Below, one piece after another: positions 1 through 12,000 of a stretch of 64,000 nt of DNA (position 1 is the first letter of the stretch; each line of letters begins with the position of its first letter). Source of the stretch: Siphonodentalium dalli (taxonomy: Eukaryota > Mollusca > Scaphopoda > Gadilida > Siphonodentaliidae); contig CP136066.1 of NCBI GenBank assembly GCA_032622095.1, positions 64,760,609 to 64,824,608 on the forward strand, read 5' to 3'. A program made the position numbers and the translations under genes. Below the pieces are notes generated by a model. That model saw only the letters and a program-made list of their open reading frames with translations. It was not told where the DNA came from and did no database searches.

Positions 1-410
1 GCGATGTCCCTAGCAACCGTTACCAACACTGTAAGTAAGAAATATGGTAATTGTTCAGTCATGTCCACATCAACAACAACTATTATAATTGTTTTCACCA
101 CAAGGTCCTATATTGTTTAGTTTAATTTGTTAAAATTGCCATTAATATCGGTCATCTGTACATTTTTCGATGTTGGGTATGTCCCTAGCAACCGTTACCA
201 TCCATGTAAGTAAGAAATACGGTTCATTTTCTATCAGATCCACATAAACAACAACTAATATAATTATTTTCATCATAAAATGATACGTGGCATAGTTTAG
301 TTTGTACAAAAACTGCCATACTATTAGTCAATAGTCATATATGCATATCTTCGATTTCGGGTAGTTGCATAGCAACCGTTGCTAAGGAAGGACCTGCCAC
401 GAATGTCTCC
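1..410. repeat. ~177-bp tandem repeat at unit boundary (right-hand part)
   Basis: The motif ATGTCCCTAGCAACCGTTAC recurs near 3 and 179, with a degenerate form near 360. Each is followed by a TGTAAGTAAGAAATA stretch and an AT-rich tail ending near TTTCGATNTYGGG. These are the right-hand copies of a five-copy array that is seen whole at 6914-7690. Confidence 0.8.
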
Positions 411-2445
411 ATATCTGAAAATAGTGCACGGGTAACGGATATGCCAAGTTTCATGCTTTTATCACCTTTTGCACAATTGTTACCCCAAGCGCCTGGACTA
501 CAGTCATTTTGATATATCTAGAAGCAGATAAATTAATAACAATAGTCAAGATGAAGAACACGGCGTTGAAATTTGACTAAAACCAGATTTCATCGTGCTT
601 ATTTACGAAAAATCCCATTTTAGCCAAAAAATAGAAAATCGTATATTTCACAAAAAGGCAACACCGACATGTTATCTGCTGTATCAATATGAAAATGTTG
701 ACACATAATTCATAGTGTTAATCTTTCACATGACTCAATTCGAATAAGTGCCCACTAATAAATGTGTATAGAATATGTACCTGTATAGAGATAAAGGGAA
801 TGTTATTCAGAGTACAGGATTCCAGTTTTCACTGATTTCATTAATTCAAAACAAATTACCCTGGTAACCACAACATCTACCTTATTCCAACAACGCTTTA
901 TTATATTTATTACTGAGATCTAACACTTAAATTATTAACAAATAAAACTGGGAATTTTTATAAAATTGCATGAAATAATGATACATATCATGTTGTGATG
1001 GATTCCAGAATGCTCTCATTTTTCATCAAAAAAAGCAATTTTTACCCCAAAAATGAACCATGGAACATTGACATATTCCAAAATACGCTTACAAAATATG
1101 AACATATCCCCCATATATTGTTAGTTACGTTTCCGCCGAAAACAAGATGTAGATGTTACTTAGGCAGCTGGATTCCATTTTTCACTGGTTTGATTCATGA
1201 AAAAGCATATTTTACCAAAATAAAATGATAAAGTACACTATTACACGAAAAGATAACATATGTTAACCGCCGTATCAATAGGGATATTTTGATATATAAC
1301 TCAGTTTGTTACTCTTCCACATATATGACAGGATGAACACTTTATTGACTTTCTGATGTGAAAATATTACATCTTGGCAGGCATTTTGAAAACGGTTGCC
1401 ATGGAGACGGGAGAACCATTTGACGAAGTCTACCCAAAGTTTTTTGGAAGCCCTTGACCCAAGGTACATAACTTATTTCGAGTCTGCTCTAGAGCAAGAA
1501 AATCCTACGAGGGGTATAGGCTAGGGCCAGTATTACTAGGGTGATGAGTTTCCAGAATGATAACGGAATTTCCGGCCACAATGAGTAGGAATGGAACGAG
1601 AGAACATTCTCACATGTCAATCCAGATCCAGTAATTGTTGTGAAAGAGGCAATATTCCGTAACTGTAAAAATATTGGAAACCAAATAAGCATCATATGAT
1701 TCAACAAATGATTTGGTTCTTTGTGGCCAAAGAACCGTTCTGTTCTTGGTGAGGTGATTTGTGGAACCTATATTGCAAATCACCAAGGACTCAAATCCTA
1801 TAAAACTTGTGGTTCTTAGTCCACAAAGATACAAAATATTCAGCTATCTGGTAAATACTATATACGGTTTCAGTTATGGATCCATCCGTAAACCAAATAC
1901 TTTTGGGGCGTTGTTGTTGTTTGCTTCGCAAAGGTTTAATTTCATAAACTGAGACCTATATAGAGTCGATTTATCATCATTGTACGGACCATTTACCTAA
2001 ACTATAATGCAGCAATCCGCTCAGATACATTAACAATGGCCAATGGGATCGTTAAAAAGCTTTTGTGCGCAATTGTGTTCAGAAGTTCGCAGTCATAATT
2101 GAACCATCGTGGAATAAAGAACAATGACTCTCTTAGCTTTCAATTATTGTCAGTCCGTTGAAACCTTCAATTTGTGTTTTAGTCTTGAAAGCATGTCTAT
2201 TAAAAGCATAGACCTGTCAATAAAACGTTGACACATGCGAACTGAAGTCTGCGCTGAATGGTTTAGTGTAATTTACTGCTACAACGCATTAGATGGTTAA
2301 ACAACCAACATTCAGTTCGCTATGTAGAACACCATTAAAAGCAACTGGCGACATCACAATCTCTTACCAACAAAAGTTGATATTCATGCATGCGTATCGT
2401 TGTCTGTGTTATTTCGCTTCATAAGAACATATATAGGCTTCGAAC

Positions 2446-3468
2446 ATGGAGAACATTTCGGCGCGTATCGGTAATATGACAGGTATATTATCTACTACGG
2501 AAATGAATGTTCTTGGTAATAATTCCGAATCAACGGATAGTTCGGCTGGGAAATGGATATGGATTATATTCCTACCAATAATATTAACAGTTGGACTTAC
2601 GGGAAACATTATATCGACTATTGTATTTAGTCGGGAAAAGATGAGAAATGGAACAATGCCAGTATATTTGATCACTCTAGCAATAGTGGACTCGTTGTCA
2701 CTCATAGCCATGCTCTCTCGCGACTGGACAATTGCTGTCTTCGACTGTGATATTCGGGAGAGTTCAGACCTCGTTTGTAAAACACACCGTTTCATTGTGT
2801 ATTTTCTTGCTGATTTTTCAGGGTGGACACTCGTGGCAATCACTGTGGAGAGAGCCATCTCCATTCGGTTTCCGCATTCAAAGAAATATACCAAGAAGAG
2901 TGCAGTAACAACACTGGTGGTAATTGGAATATGTCTCATCGTACTGAATTCCCATGTGATATATGGATTTCAGTTATTGCCCAGAGGTAAATGCAGACCA
3001 CGTCAGTCTGCAGAATACAAATACTTCATGGACAATTACTGGCTCTGGATTAACATGGCAGCATTTTCTCTTATTCCTTTCCTACTCATTGTGGTCGGAA
3101 ATTCTGTTATCATTCTGGAAACTCGCCGCACCAGGAAGAATTTGAATGGTTTTGCCAATACTATGGCAACAACAGTAGTAAGGCAGGGATCTCGAGAGCT
3201 CACTAAGTTATTGCTGACTCTTAGCATCGCGTACCTTGCGTGGACCCTGCCTATAACTATAATCGACGCATTACAGTTCGGTTTGCGCGTCAAGTTTTAC
3301 GGCCTTAAATTAGTAAGACAAATATCGAGTGTCCTGGCCGCGTGTAACAACGCCTCTAACTTCTATCTGTATTGTTTAACTGGGTCGAAATTCAGAAAGG
3401 AACTCGTTGAGATGACGACCTGCTTCCGTCGAAATGCCTTATGGAAACGTTCGGACATATATACATGA
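2446..3468 (+). CDS. Class A GPCR, orphan peptide-receptor-like, copy 1
   Basis: Single-exon gene of 340 residues encoding a seven-helix rhodopsin-class receptor for the plasma membrane. The extracellular N-terminus has sequons at N3, N10 and N25. TM1 (about 38-61) has G53-N54; TM2 has L78-A79-x-x-D82; C111 at the start of TM3 pairs plausibly with C183 in loop 2; the DRY motif is E135-R136-A137; TM6 has A265-W266-T267-L268-P269; TM7 has NNASNFYLY (301-309) instead of NPxxY, followed by a basic helix 8 (KFRKEL). ERx and NxxNFxLY are typical of the FMRFamide-receptor/orphan expansion in lophotrochozoans, so a neuropeptide or small-peptide ligand is inferred; the ligand is unknown. The chosen ATG precedes the sequons. 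A possible splice acceptor (CTTCATAAG) lies just upstream, so a non-coding 5' exon may exist. The tail may be shortened by a one-base deletion. Confidence 0.9.
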   Translation: MENISARIGNMTGILSTTEMNVLGNNSESTDSSAGKWIWIIFLPIILTVGLTGNIISTIVFSREKMRNGTMPVYLITLAIVDSLSLIAMLSRDWTIAVFDCDIRESSDLVCKTHRFIVYFLADFSGWTLVAITVERAISIRFPHSKKYTKKSAVTTLVVIGICLIVLNSHVIYGFQLLPRGKCRPRQSAEYKYFMDNYWLWINMAAFSLIPFLLIVVGNSVIILETRRTRKNLNGFANTMATTVVRQGSRELTKLLLTLSIAYLAWTLPITIIDALQFGLRVKFYGLKLVRQISSVLAACNNASNFYLYCLTGSKFRKELVEMTTCFRRNALWKRSDIYT

Positions 3469-4663
3469 GTGGTTCGGTAAACGGAACATGCAATCACACC
3501 ATGAATACACAATCTACAATGTAAAGAGTCACTTAATGATGCACGTTCGGATTTAACAAATTACTACAAAAGTTTTCTGATCAAATTTTCAGCTCACCAA
3601 GCAAGTTAAATTGAAAAATACTTTGAATCATCACCATTCGCATGGCACAGTCTTAGCGAAAATCCACAGAAGCATCCATCAGTTTTACTTTGCAAGCGAG
3701 TACCAAAAGTAATAATTCAGATCGCGCATAATTATCTGCAGCTTATGTGAAACTAAAGCGTGGACACTCTTTATTAAAAACCATCAGTGGAATTTTGCAT
3801 GTTTAATGGTTTTAGGATTCCCTCGTACATTATTGACCAATGACACACGTGACCATTCAATGGGTCATTAGTTTCACGTGCGATGACCAACTTTCACCTT
3901 CACGTGTGGATCTGTACCGACATACGACGAAACGAGTCATCTGTGTTTTTGGATTCCGATATCTCTTAATTTTAGGACAACTGTTGATTTATGTTACACT
4001 TAAGTCGAATGTGTCGATACCAGTTCAGATTTCAGTAGATATGTTGAGTATTTTGTATACATATTGTTGACGGTCTTCTTTGCTTATCTGTTTTAGTTAG
4101 TGGTCATTTCGAGGCTACATATGGTTTGTATCTCCGTGGAATATAATCTTTTTTTTCCATATTTCAGACACACTTTGTGGACGATGTAGTATATTGAAGA
4201 CATATTAATTTTAACCAAATTCACCCCACATTGAGTGTTTTGCGTACACCACACTCTTCACTCACTGTATTATATCATAATATGGATTTTGGTTACTAAC
4301 AAGGCGTACGATCTTGACAATGATATCTATTTATGCTATATTTATGATTGGTATAAGAACAAAAGCTGTCTATATTTTAATATTCTTTCTGTTCATGGCG
4401 GTTTAAAGGATGTGACTTTTTAAAACAGCAATACCGATCTCGAACGCCATTTTATATTTAATCCTTTCTTCGCTACACTCACTTAATATATGTTGCCCTG
4501 TAGGAAATGTTCAGAAAATCAAACTGAATTTGTTATATGAACTTGTTATTTACCACCAACTGTTATGAATACTTAGCATTCGGCAAACCATATCTCTTGT
4601 TCACTCAAATGTTACGTATCGTTGTTGTGATAGAAACTTGTTAAATGTTGCTATATGTAGCTC

Positions 4664-4669
4664 AATAAA
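4664..4669 (+). promoter_or_regulatory. Candidate poly(A) signal AATAAA, unit 1
   Basis: AATAAA lies about 1.2 kb downstream of the GPCR stop and just before the minisatellite. The same site in unit 3 reads CAAGTGATT and in unit 5 CAATTAATT, so the hexamer is intact only in the two units with intact receptors. Function is inferred. Confidence 0.35.
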
Positions 4670-4722
4670 TTCAATTCAATTCATTCAATCGCAGAAGCGT
4701 GGAATTCCACCATAGAATCCAC

Positions 4723-5880
4723 AGTTAACGCCCACCCCTGTGATGTACATTAATATTAACGTCCACCCCTGTTATGTACATTAATATTAACGTCCACCCC
4801 TGTGATGTACATTTTTATTAACGTCCACCCCTGTGGTGTACATTTATATTAAAGTACATCCCTGTGATGCACATGCAATTTGTTATATGAACTTGTTATT
4901 TCCCACCAACTGTTATGAATACTTAGTATTCGGCAAACCATATCTCCTGTTCACTCAAATGTAACGTATCGTTGTTATGATAGAAACTTGTTAAATGTTG
5001 CTATATGTATATTTATATTAACGTCCACCCATGTGATGTACATTTATATTAACGTCCACCCCCTGTGATGTACATTTATATTAACGTCCACCCCTGTGAT
5101 GTACATTTATATTAACGTCCACCCATGTGATGTACATTTATATTAACGTCCACCCCTGTGATGCACATTTATATTAACGTCCACACCTGTGATGTACATT
5201 TATATTAACGCACTGTGGTGTACATTTATATTAACATCCTCCCCCTGTGATGTACATTTATATTAACGTCCACCCCTGTGATGTACATTTATATTAACGT
5301 CCACCCCTGTGATGTACATTTATATTAACGTCCACCCATGTAATGTACATTTATATTAACGTCCACCCCTGTGATGCACATTTATATTAACGTCCACACC
5401 TGTGATGTACATTTATATTAACGCCCTGTGGTGTACATTTATATTAACGTCCACCCCATGTGATGTACATTTATGTTAACGTCCACCCGTGTGATGTACA
5501 TTTATATTAACATCCTCCCCATGTGATGTACATTTATATTAACATCCTCCCCATGTGATGTACATTTATATTAACGTCCACCCTGTGATGTACATTTATG
5601 TTAACGTCCACCCGTGTGATGTACATTTATATTAAAGTCCACCCTTGTGATGTACATTTATATTAACGTCCACCCCTGTGATGTACATTTGTATTAACGT
5701 CCACCCCTGTGATGTAGATTTATATTAACGTCCACCCCTGTTATGTACATTTATATTAACGTCCACCCCTGTGGTGTACATTTATATTAACGTCCACCCC
5801 TGTGGTGTACATTTATATTGATGTCCACCAATATGATGTACATTTATAGTAACGTCCACCCCTGTGATGTGCGTTTATAT
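4723..5880. repeat. 31-bp minisatellite, unit 1 (about 34 copies)
   Basis: Tandem array with core GATGTACATTTATATTAA followed by CGTCCACCCCTGT. Variants include CATCCTCCCC and short forms with CGCCCTGTGG. The array is interrupted at 4875-5010 by a ~135-bp near-copy of the unique sequence just upstream of the array (4527-4660), which shows that the flank itself was copied during array growth. Confidence 0.95.
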
Positions 5881-6381
5881 TTCAGCCTCAATTAAAAGGA
5901 CCCAAAATCCTCGCAGTGCGTAAAGGTAGAAACATATAAAGGTCTGTAAATACATCACTATTAAGCCATAAAGGAGAACAGGCATGCATAAAAAGATTAT
6001 TGATAGTTCACGAATAACGAAATTTCATGTGTTGAAACCATTGTTATGTAAATTAAACTGTTACAGTGACTTGTCAACATACATCGCTAATCGTGTAACA
6101 AGTTCAAATATAATAGTCTGAATATCATTTTTAGATTATTTTTCAATGCTTTTATTTGAGATTTTCCAATGTTTACCGTCAAATTTGAATTACACGTTGG
6201 TATCGTATTGCACTAACTGGTCTTTTATCCGTAATTCCACTGTAACCGTACTGTTTACGCAACACTTGGATCTACTTTAAACTACACAGATTGTGGGCAA
6301 ATTATCCATTCTTGAAACACACTGGTTGAACATTCTAAGTGGACATCGTCACCCTGCTTGGTATGTTCAGTACTGGGGTGC

Positions 6382-6389
6382 TATATATA
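6382..6389 (+). promoter_or_regulatory. Candidate TATA promoter, unit 1
   Basis: TATATATA stands in a block (GGTATGTTCAGTACTGGGGTG before, CCACAATCAACCTGCGTTTAG after) that is conserved in units 1, 2, 3 and 5 although flanking DNA has diverged. About 30 bp downstream lies TCAACC, and about 48 bp downstream TCAGTCA; both could serve as initiators. If used, it would drive a non-coding exon and the GPCR about 3.3 kb downstream in the next unit. A possible donor, CAATG|GTGAGT, lies at 6912-6918. Confidence 0.35.
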
Positions 6390-6913
6390 CCTGCAAGCAA
6401 GTGGCCACAATCAACCTGCGTTTAGTTCTAAGATCAGTCACTAAAGTCACATGCATGTATCATATGCATGCAGTACTATACTACTATGCGTATTTTATTC
6501 AGGGGCACGTGTAGCCGCCTATATCAATAGCTAACTCCGTAAAGGGGCAATTTTCAGTTATATAAATGCCGAATAGGCAAAATTTTGAAGGCAATTTCCA
6601 TGACCCATTACATATTAAACGGACATTATGTGTATTTGTCATTCTGTTGATTTCCGTTCTGCTAACCACAACATGTGTGTACAAGCAGTCCCAAATTAAA
6701 ATCTTTCCGCCCAGGAAAATCTCTACTTTCACATCGTTGTTCGGTCATTCGGTTAGCAGAAAGCTGGATTATTCCTCTTCGATACAAGTTCAGTATGCTA
6801 CACCACACCAAACCATTTAATGATGCATTATTTGTCAAAATAAGCACAATATGAAACAGATATATCAGTTAATTTGCCAAAAATTCATACTGGTCAACAG
6901 TATTTTTTCAATG

Positions 6914-7690
6914 GTGAGTATGTCCCCTAACAACCGTTACCACCCCTGTAAGAATGAAATATATTACTTCTCCAGTCATGCCCACGCTAATAACTATTAT
7001 AGTTGTTTTCGTCAACAAAATGCTATATGGTGCAGTTTAGTTTTTAACAACATGCCATAATATCTGTCATATGCTGTCATATGTACATTTTTCAATTTCG
7101 TGTATGTCCATAGCAACCGTTACCACCCATGTTATTAAGACATATGGTAATTTTCCAGTCATTCCCACACAAACAACAAATATTTTAATAGTTTTCACAA
7201 TAACAATGTTACATGGTGTAGTTTAGATTGTTAAAACTGCCATAATTTCAGCCATGTGTGAATTACTTCAATTACGGGCGATGTCCCTAGCAACCGTTAC
7301 CAACACTGTAAGTAAGAAATATGGTAATTGTTCAGTCATGTCCACATCAACAACAACTATTATAATTGTTTTCACCACAAGGTCCTATATTGTTTAGTTT
7401 AATTTGTTAAAATTGCCATTAATATCGGTCATCTGTACATTTTTCGATGTTGGGTATGTCCCTAGCAACCGTTACCATCCATGTAAGTAAGAAATACGGT
7501 TCATTTTCTATCAGATCCACATAAACAACAACTAATATAATTATTTTCATCATAAAATGATACGTGGCATAGTTTAGTTTGTACAAAAACTGCCATACTA
7601 TTAGTCAATAGTCATATATGCATATCTTCGATTTCGGGTAGTTGCATAGCAACCGTTGCTAAGGAAGGATCTCCCACGAATGTCTCCATA
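6914..7690. repeat. ~177-bp tandem repeat, junction of units 1 and 2
   Basis: Five copies start near 6918, 7103, 7278, 7455 and 7635, each with a variant of ATGTCCCTAGCAACCGTTAC, then a CCANNCNTGTAAG stretch and AACAACAAYTAWTATAAT. The array straddles the unit boundary, so unequal crossing-over between such arrays could have produced the 7.3-kb units. Confidence 0.85.
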
Positions 7691-9722
7691 TCTGAAAATA
7701 GTGCACGGGTAACGGATATGCCAAGTTTCATGCTTTTATCACCTTTTGCACAATTGTTACCCCAAGCGCCTGGACTACAGTCATTTTGATATATCTAGAA
7801 GCAGATAAATTAATAACAATAGTCAAGATGAAGAACACGGCGTTGAAATTTGACTAAAACCAGATTTCATCGTGCTTATTTACGAAAAATCCCATTTTAG
7901 CCAAAAAATTGAAAATCGTATATTTCACAAAAAGGCAACACCGACATGTTATCTGCTGTATCAATATGAAAATGTTGACACATAATTCATAGTGTTAATC
8001 TTTCACATGACTCAATTCGAATAAGTGCCCATTAATAAATGTGTATAGAATATGTACCTGTATAGAGATAAAGGGAATGTTATTCAGAGTACAGGATTCC
8101 AGTTTTCACTGATTTCATTAATTCAAAACAAATTACCCTGGTAACCACAACATCTACCTTATTCCAACAACGCTTTATTATATTTATTACTGAGATCTAA
8201 CACTTAAATTATTAACAAATAAAACTGGGAATTTTTATAAAATTGCATGAAATAATGATACATATCATGTTGTGATGGATTCCAGAATGCTCTCATTTTT
8301 CATCAAAAAAAGCAATTTTTACCCCAAAAATGAACCATGGAACATTGACATATTCCAAAATACGCTTACAAAATATGAACATATCCCCCATATATTGTTA
8401 GTTACGTTTCCGCCGAAAACAAGATGTAGATGTTACTTAGGCAGCTGGATTCCATTTTTCACTGGTTTGATTCATGAAAAAGCATATTTTACCAAAATAA
8501 AATGATAAAGTACACTATTACACGAAAAGATAACATATGTTAACCGCCGTATCAATAGGGATATTTTGATATATAACTCAGTTTGTTACTCTTCCACATA
8601 TATGACAGGATGAACACTTTATTGACTTTCTGATGTGAAAATATTACATCTTGGCAGGCATTTTGAAAACGGTTGCCATGGAGACGGGAGAACCATTTGA
8701 CGAAGTCTACCCAAAGTTTTTTGGAAGCCCTTGACCCAAGGTACATAACTTATTTCGAGTCTGCTATAGAGCAAGAAAATCCTACGAGGGGTATAGGCTA
8801 GGGCCAGTATTACTAGGGTGATGAGTTTCCAGAATAATAACGGAATTTCCGGCCACAATGAGTAGGAATGGAACGAGAGAACATTCTCACATGTCAATCC
8901 AGATCCAGTAATTGTTGTGAAAGAGGCAATATTCCGTAACTGTAAAAATATTGGAAACCAAATAAGCATCATATGATTCAACAAATGATTTGGTTCTTTG
9001 TGGCCAAAGAACCGTTCTGTTCTTGGTGAGGTGATTTGTGGAACCTATATTGCAAATCACCAAGGAATCAAATCCTATAAAACTTGTGGTTCTTAGTCCA
9101 CAAAGATACAAAATATTCAGCTATCTGGTAAATACTATATACGGTTTCAGTTATGGATCCATCCGTGAACCAAATACTTTTGGGGCGTTGTTGTTGTTTG
9201 CTTCGCAAAGGTTTAATTTCATAAACTGAAACCTATATAGAGTCGATTTATCATCATTGTACGGACCATTTACCTAAACTATAATGCAGCAATCCGCTCA
9301 GATACATTAACAATGGCCAATGGGATCGTTAAAACGCTTTTGTGCGGAATTGTTTTCAGAAGTTCGCAGTCATAATTGAACCATCGTGGAATAAAGAACA
9401 ATGACTCTCTTAGCTTTCAATTATTGTCAGTCCGTTGAAACCTTCAATTTGTGTTTTAGTCTTGAAAGCATGTCTATTAAAAGCATAGACCTGTCAATAA
9501 AACGTTGACACATGCGAACTGAAGTCTGCGCTGAATGGTTTAGTGTAATTTACTGCTACAACGCATTAGATGGTTAAACAACCAACATTCAGTTCGCTAT
9601 GTAGAACACCATTAAAAGCAACTGGCGACATCACAATCTCTTACCAACAAAAGTTGATATTCATGCATGCGTATCGTTGTCTGTGTTATTTCGCTTCATA
9701 AGAACATATATAGGCTTCGAAC

Positions 9723-10745
9723 ATGGAGAACATTTCGGCGCGTATCGGTAATATGACAGGTATATTATCTACTACGGAAATGAATGTTCTTGGTAATAAT
9801 TCCGAATCAACGGATAGTTCGGCTGGGAAATGGATATGGATTATATTCCTACCAATAATATTAACAGTTGGACTTACGGGAAACATTATATCGACTATTG
9901 TATTTAGTCGGGAAAAGATGAGAAATGGAACAATGCCAGTGTATTTGATCACTCTAGCAATAGTGGACTCGTTGTCACTCATAGCCATGCTCTCTCGCGA
10001 CTGGACAATTGCTGTCTTCGACTGTGATATTCGGGAGAGTTCAGACCTCGTTTGTAAAACACACCGTTTCATTGTGTATTTTCTTGCTGATTTTTCAGGG
10101 TGGACACTCGTGGCAATCACTGTGGAGAGAGCCATCTCCATTCGGTTTCCACATTCAAAGAAATATACCAAGAAGAGTGCAGTAACAACACTGGTGGTAA
10201 TTGGAATATGTCTCATCGTACTGAATTCCCATGTGATATATGGATTTCAGTTATTGCCCAGAGGTAAATGCAGACCACGTCAGTCTGCAGAATACAAATA
10301 CTTCATGGACAATTACTGGCTCTGGATTAACATGGCAGCATTTTCTCTTATTCCTTTCCTACTCATTGTGGTCGGAAATTCTGTTATCATTCTGGAAACT
10401 CGCCGCACCAGGAAGAATTTGAATGGTTTTGCCAATACTATGGCAACAACAGTAGTAAGGCAGGGATCTCGAGAGCTCACTAAGTTATTGCTGACTCTTA
10501 GCATCGCGTACCTTGCGTGGACCCTGCCTATAACTATAATCGACGCATTACAGTTCGGTTTGCGCGTCAAGTTTTACGGCCTTAAATTAGTAAGACAAAT
10601 ATCGAGTGTCCTGGCCGCGTGTAACAACGCCTCTAACTTCTATCTGTATTGTTTAACTGGGTCGAAATTCAGAAAGGAACTCGTTGAGATGACGACCTGC
10701 TTCCGTCGAAATGCCTTATGGAAACGTTCGGACATATATACATGA
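9723..10745 (+). CDS. Class A GPCR, orphan peptide-receptor-like, copy 2
   Basis: Encodes a protein identical over all 340 residues to copy 1. The two silent differences I see in the DNA are GTA versus GTG at the Val codon of the MPVYLI stretch (TM2) and CCG versus CCA at the Pro of RFPH. All features match copy 1: C111/C183, E135-R136-A137, AWTLP in TM6, NASNFYLY in TM7. It sits 7277 bp downstream of copy 1 in the same orientation with the same 3' region. Identity at the protein level with silent changes only fits recent duplication, with either purifying selection or conversion. The ligand is unknown. Confidence 0.9.
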   Translation: MENISARIGNMTGILSTTEMNVLGNNSESTDSSAGKWIWIIFLPIILTVGLTGNIISTIVFSREKMRNGTMPVYLITLAIVDSLSLIAMLSRDWTIAVFDCDIRESSDLVCKTHRFIVYFLADFSGWTLVAITVERAISIRFPHSKKYTKKSAVTTLVVIGICLIVLNSHVIYGFQLLPRGKCRPRQSAEYKYFMDNYWLWINMAAFSLIPFLLIVVGNSVIILETRRTRKNLNGFANTMATTVVRQGSRELTKLLLTLSIAYLAWTLPITIIDALQFGLRVKFYGLKLVRQISSVLAACNNASNFYLYCLTGSKFRKELVEMTTCFRRNALWKRSDIYT

Positions 10746-11939
10746 GTGGTTCGGTAAACGGAACATGCAATCACACCATGAATACACAATCTACAATGTA
10801 AAGAGTCACTTAATGATGCACGTTCGGATTTAACAAATTACTACAAAAGTTTTCTGATCAAATTTTCAGCTCACCAAGCAAGTTAAATTGAAAAATACTT
10901 TGAATCATCACCATTCGCATGGCACAGTCTTAGCGAAAATCCACAGAAGCATCCATCAGTTTTACTTTGCAAGCGAGTACCAAAAGTAATAATTCAGATC
11001 GCGCATAATTATCTGCAGCTTATGTGAAACTAAAGCGTGGACACTCTTTATTAAAAACCATCAGTGGAATTTTGCATGTTTAATGGTTTTAGGATTCCCT
11101 CGTACATTATTGACCAATGACACACGCGACCATTCAATGGGTCATTAGTTTCACGTGCGATGACCAACTTTCACCTTCACGTGTGGATCTGTACCGACAT
11201 ACGACGAAACGAGTCATCTGTGTTTTTGGATTCCGATATCTCTTAAAATTGGACAACTGTTGATTTATGTTACACTTAAGTCGAATGTGTCGATACCAGT
11301 TCAGATTTCAGTAGATATTTTGAGTATTTTGTATACATATTGTTGACGGTCTTCTTTGCTTATCTGTTTTAGTTAGTGGTCATTTCGAGGCTACATATGG
11401 TTTGTATCTCCGTGGAATATAATCTTTTTTTTCCATATTTCAGACACACTTTGTGGACGATGTAGTATATTGAAGACATATTAATTTTAACCAAATTCAC
11501 CCCACATTGAGTGTTTTGCGTACACCACACTCTTCACTCACTGTATTATATCATAATATGGATTTTGGTTACTAACAAGGCGTACGATCTTGACAATGAT
11601 ATCTATTTATGCTATATTTATGATTGGTATAAGAACAAAAGCTGTCTATATTTTAATATTCTTTCTGTTCATGGCGGTTTAAAGGGTGTGACTTTTTAAA
11701 ACAGCAATACCGATCTCGAACGCCATTTTATATTTAATCCTTTCTTCGCTACACTCACTTAATATATGTTGCCCTGTAGGAAATGTTCAGAAAATCAAAC
11801 TGAATTTGTTATATGAACTTGTTATTTCCCACCAACTGTTATGAATACTTAGCATTCGGCAAACCATATCTCTTGTTCACTCAAATGTTACGTATCGTTG
11901 TTGTGATAGAAACTTGTTAAATGTTGCTATATGTAGCTC

Positions 11940-11945
11940 AATAAA
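11940..11945 (+). promoter_or_regulatory. Candidate poly(A) signal AATAAA, unit 2
   Basis: Equivalent of the 4664 site, 1.2 kb downstream of GPCR copy 2 and immediately upstream of the minisatellite. Confidence 0.35.
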
Positions 11946-12000
11946 TTCAATTCAATTCATTCAATCGCAGAAGCGTGGAATTCCACCATAGAATCCACAG

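Larger units (their letters stand above)
1..7277. repeat. GPCR tandem duplication unit 1 (7277 bp)
   Basis: The sequence from base 1 recurs from 7278 with only scattered substitutions and small indels, so this is the first visible copy of a ~7.3-kb tandem unit. In order it holds part of a ~177-bp repeat, about 2 kb of AT-rich upstream DNA without a recognisable gene, a GPCR (2446-3468), a 3' region with AATAAA at 4664, a 31-bp minisatellite (4723-5880), a TATA-type promoter candidate (about 6382), and again the ~177-bp repeats. The window starts inside the array, so more copies may lie to the left. Confidence 0.95.

Noticed and set aside
2409-2939. 176-codon open frame on the minus strand opposite GPCR copy 1 (and 9686-10216 opposite copy 2)
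   Set aside because: It is the mirror of the receptor's coding sequence, shows no recognisable domain, and the receptor frame carries all the family motifs.
4723-5880. CRISPR-like appearance of regularly spaced repeats
   Set aside because: The units are contiguous without unique spacers, and the DNA is eukaryotic; it is a minisatellite.
8619-8984. 121-codon minus-strand open frame in unit 2 that is shorter in units 1 and 3
   Set aside because: It results from a single-base change near 8766 removing a stop; no splice sites, motifs or conservation support it.
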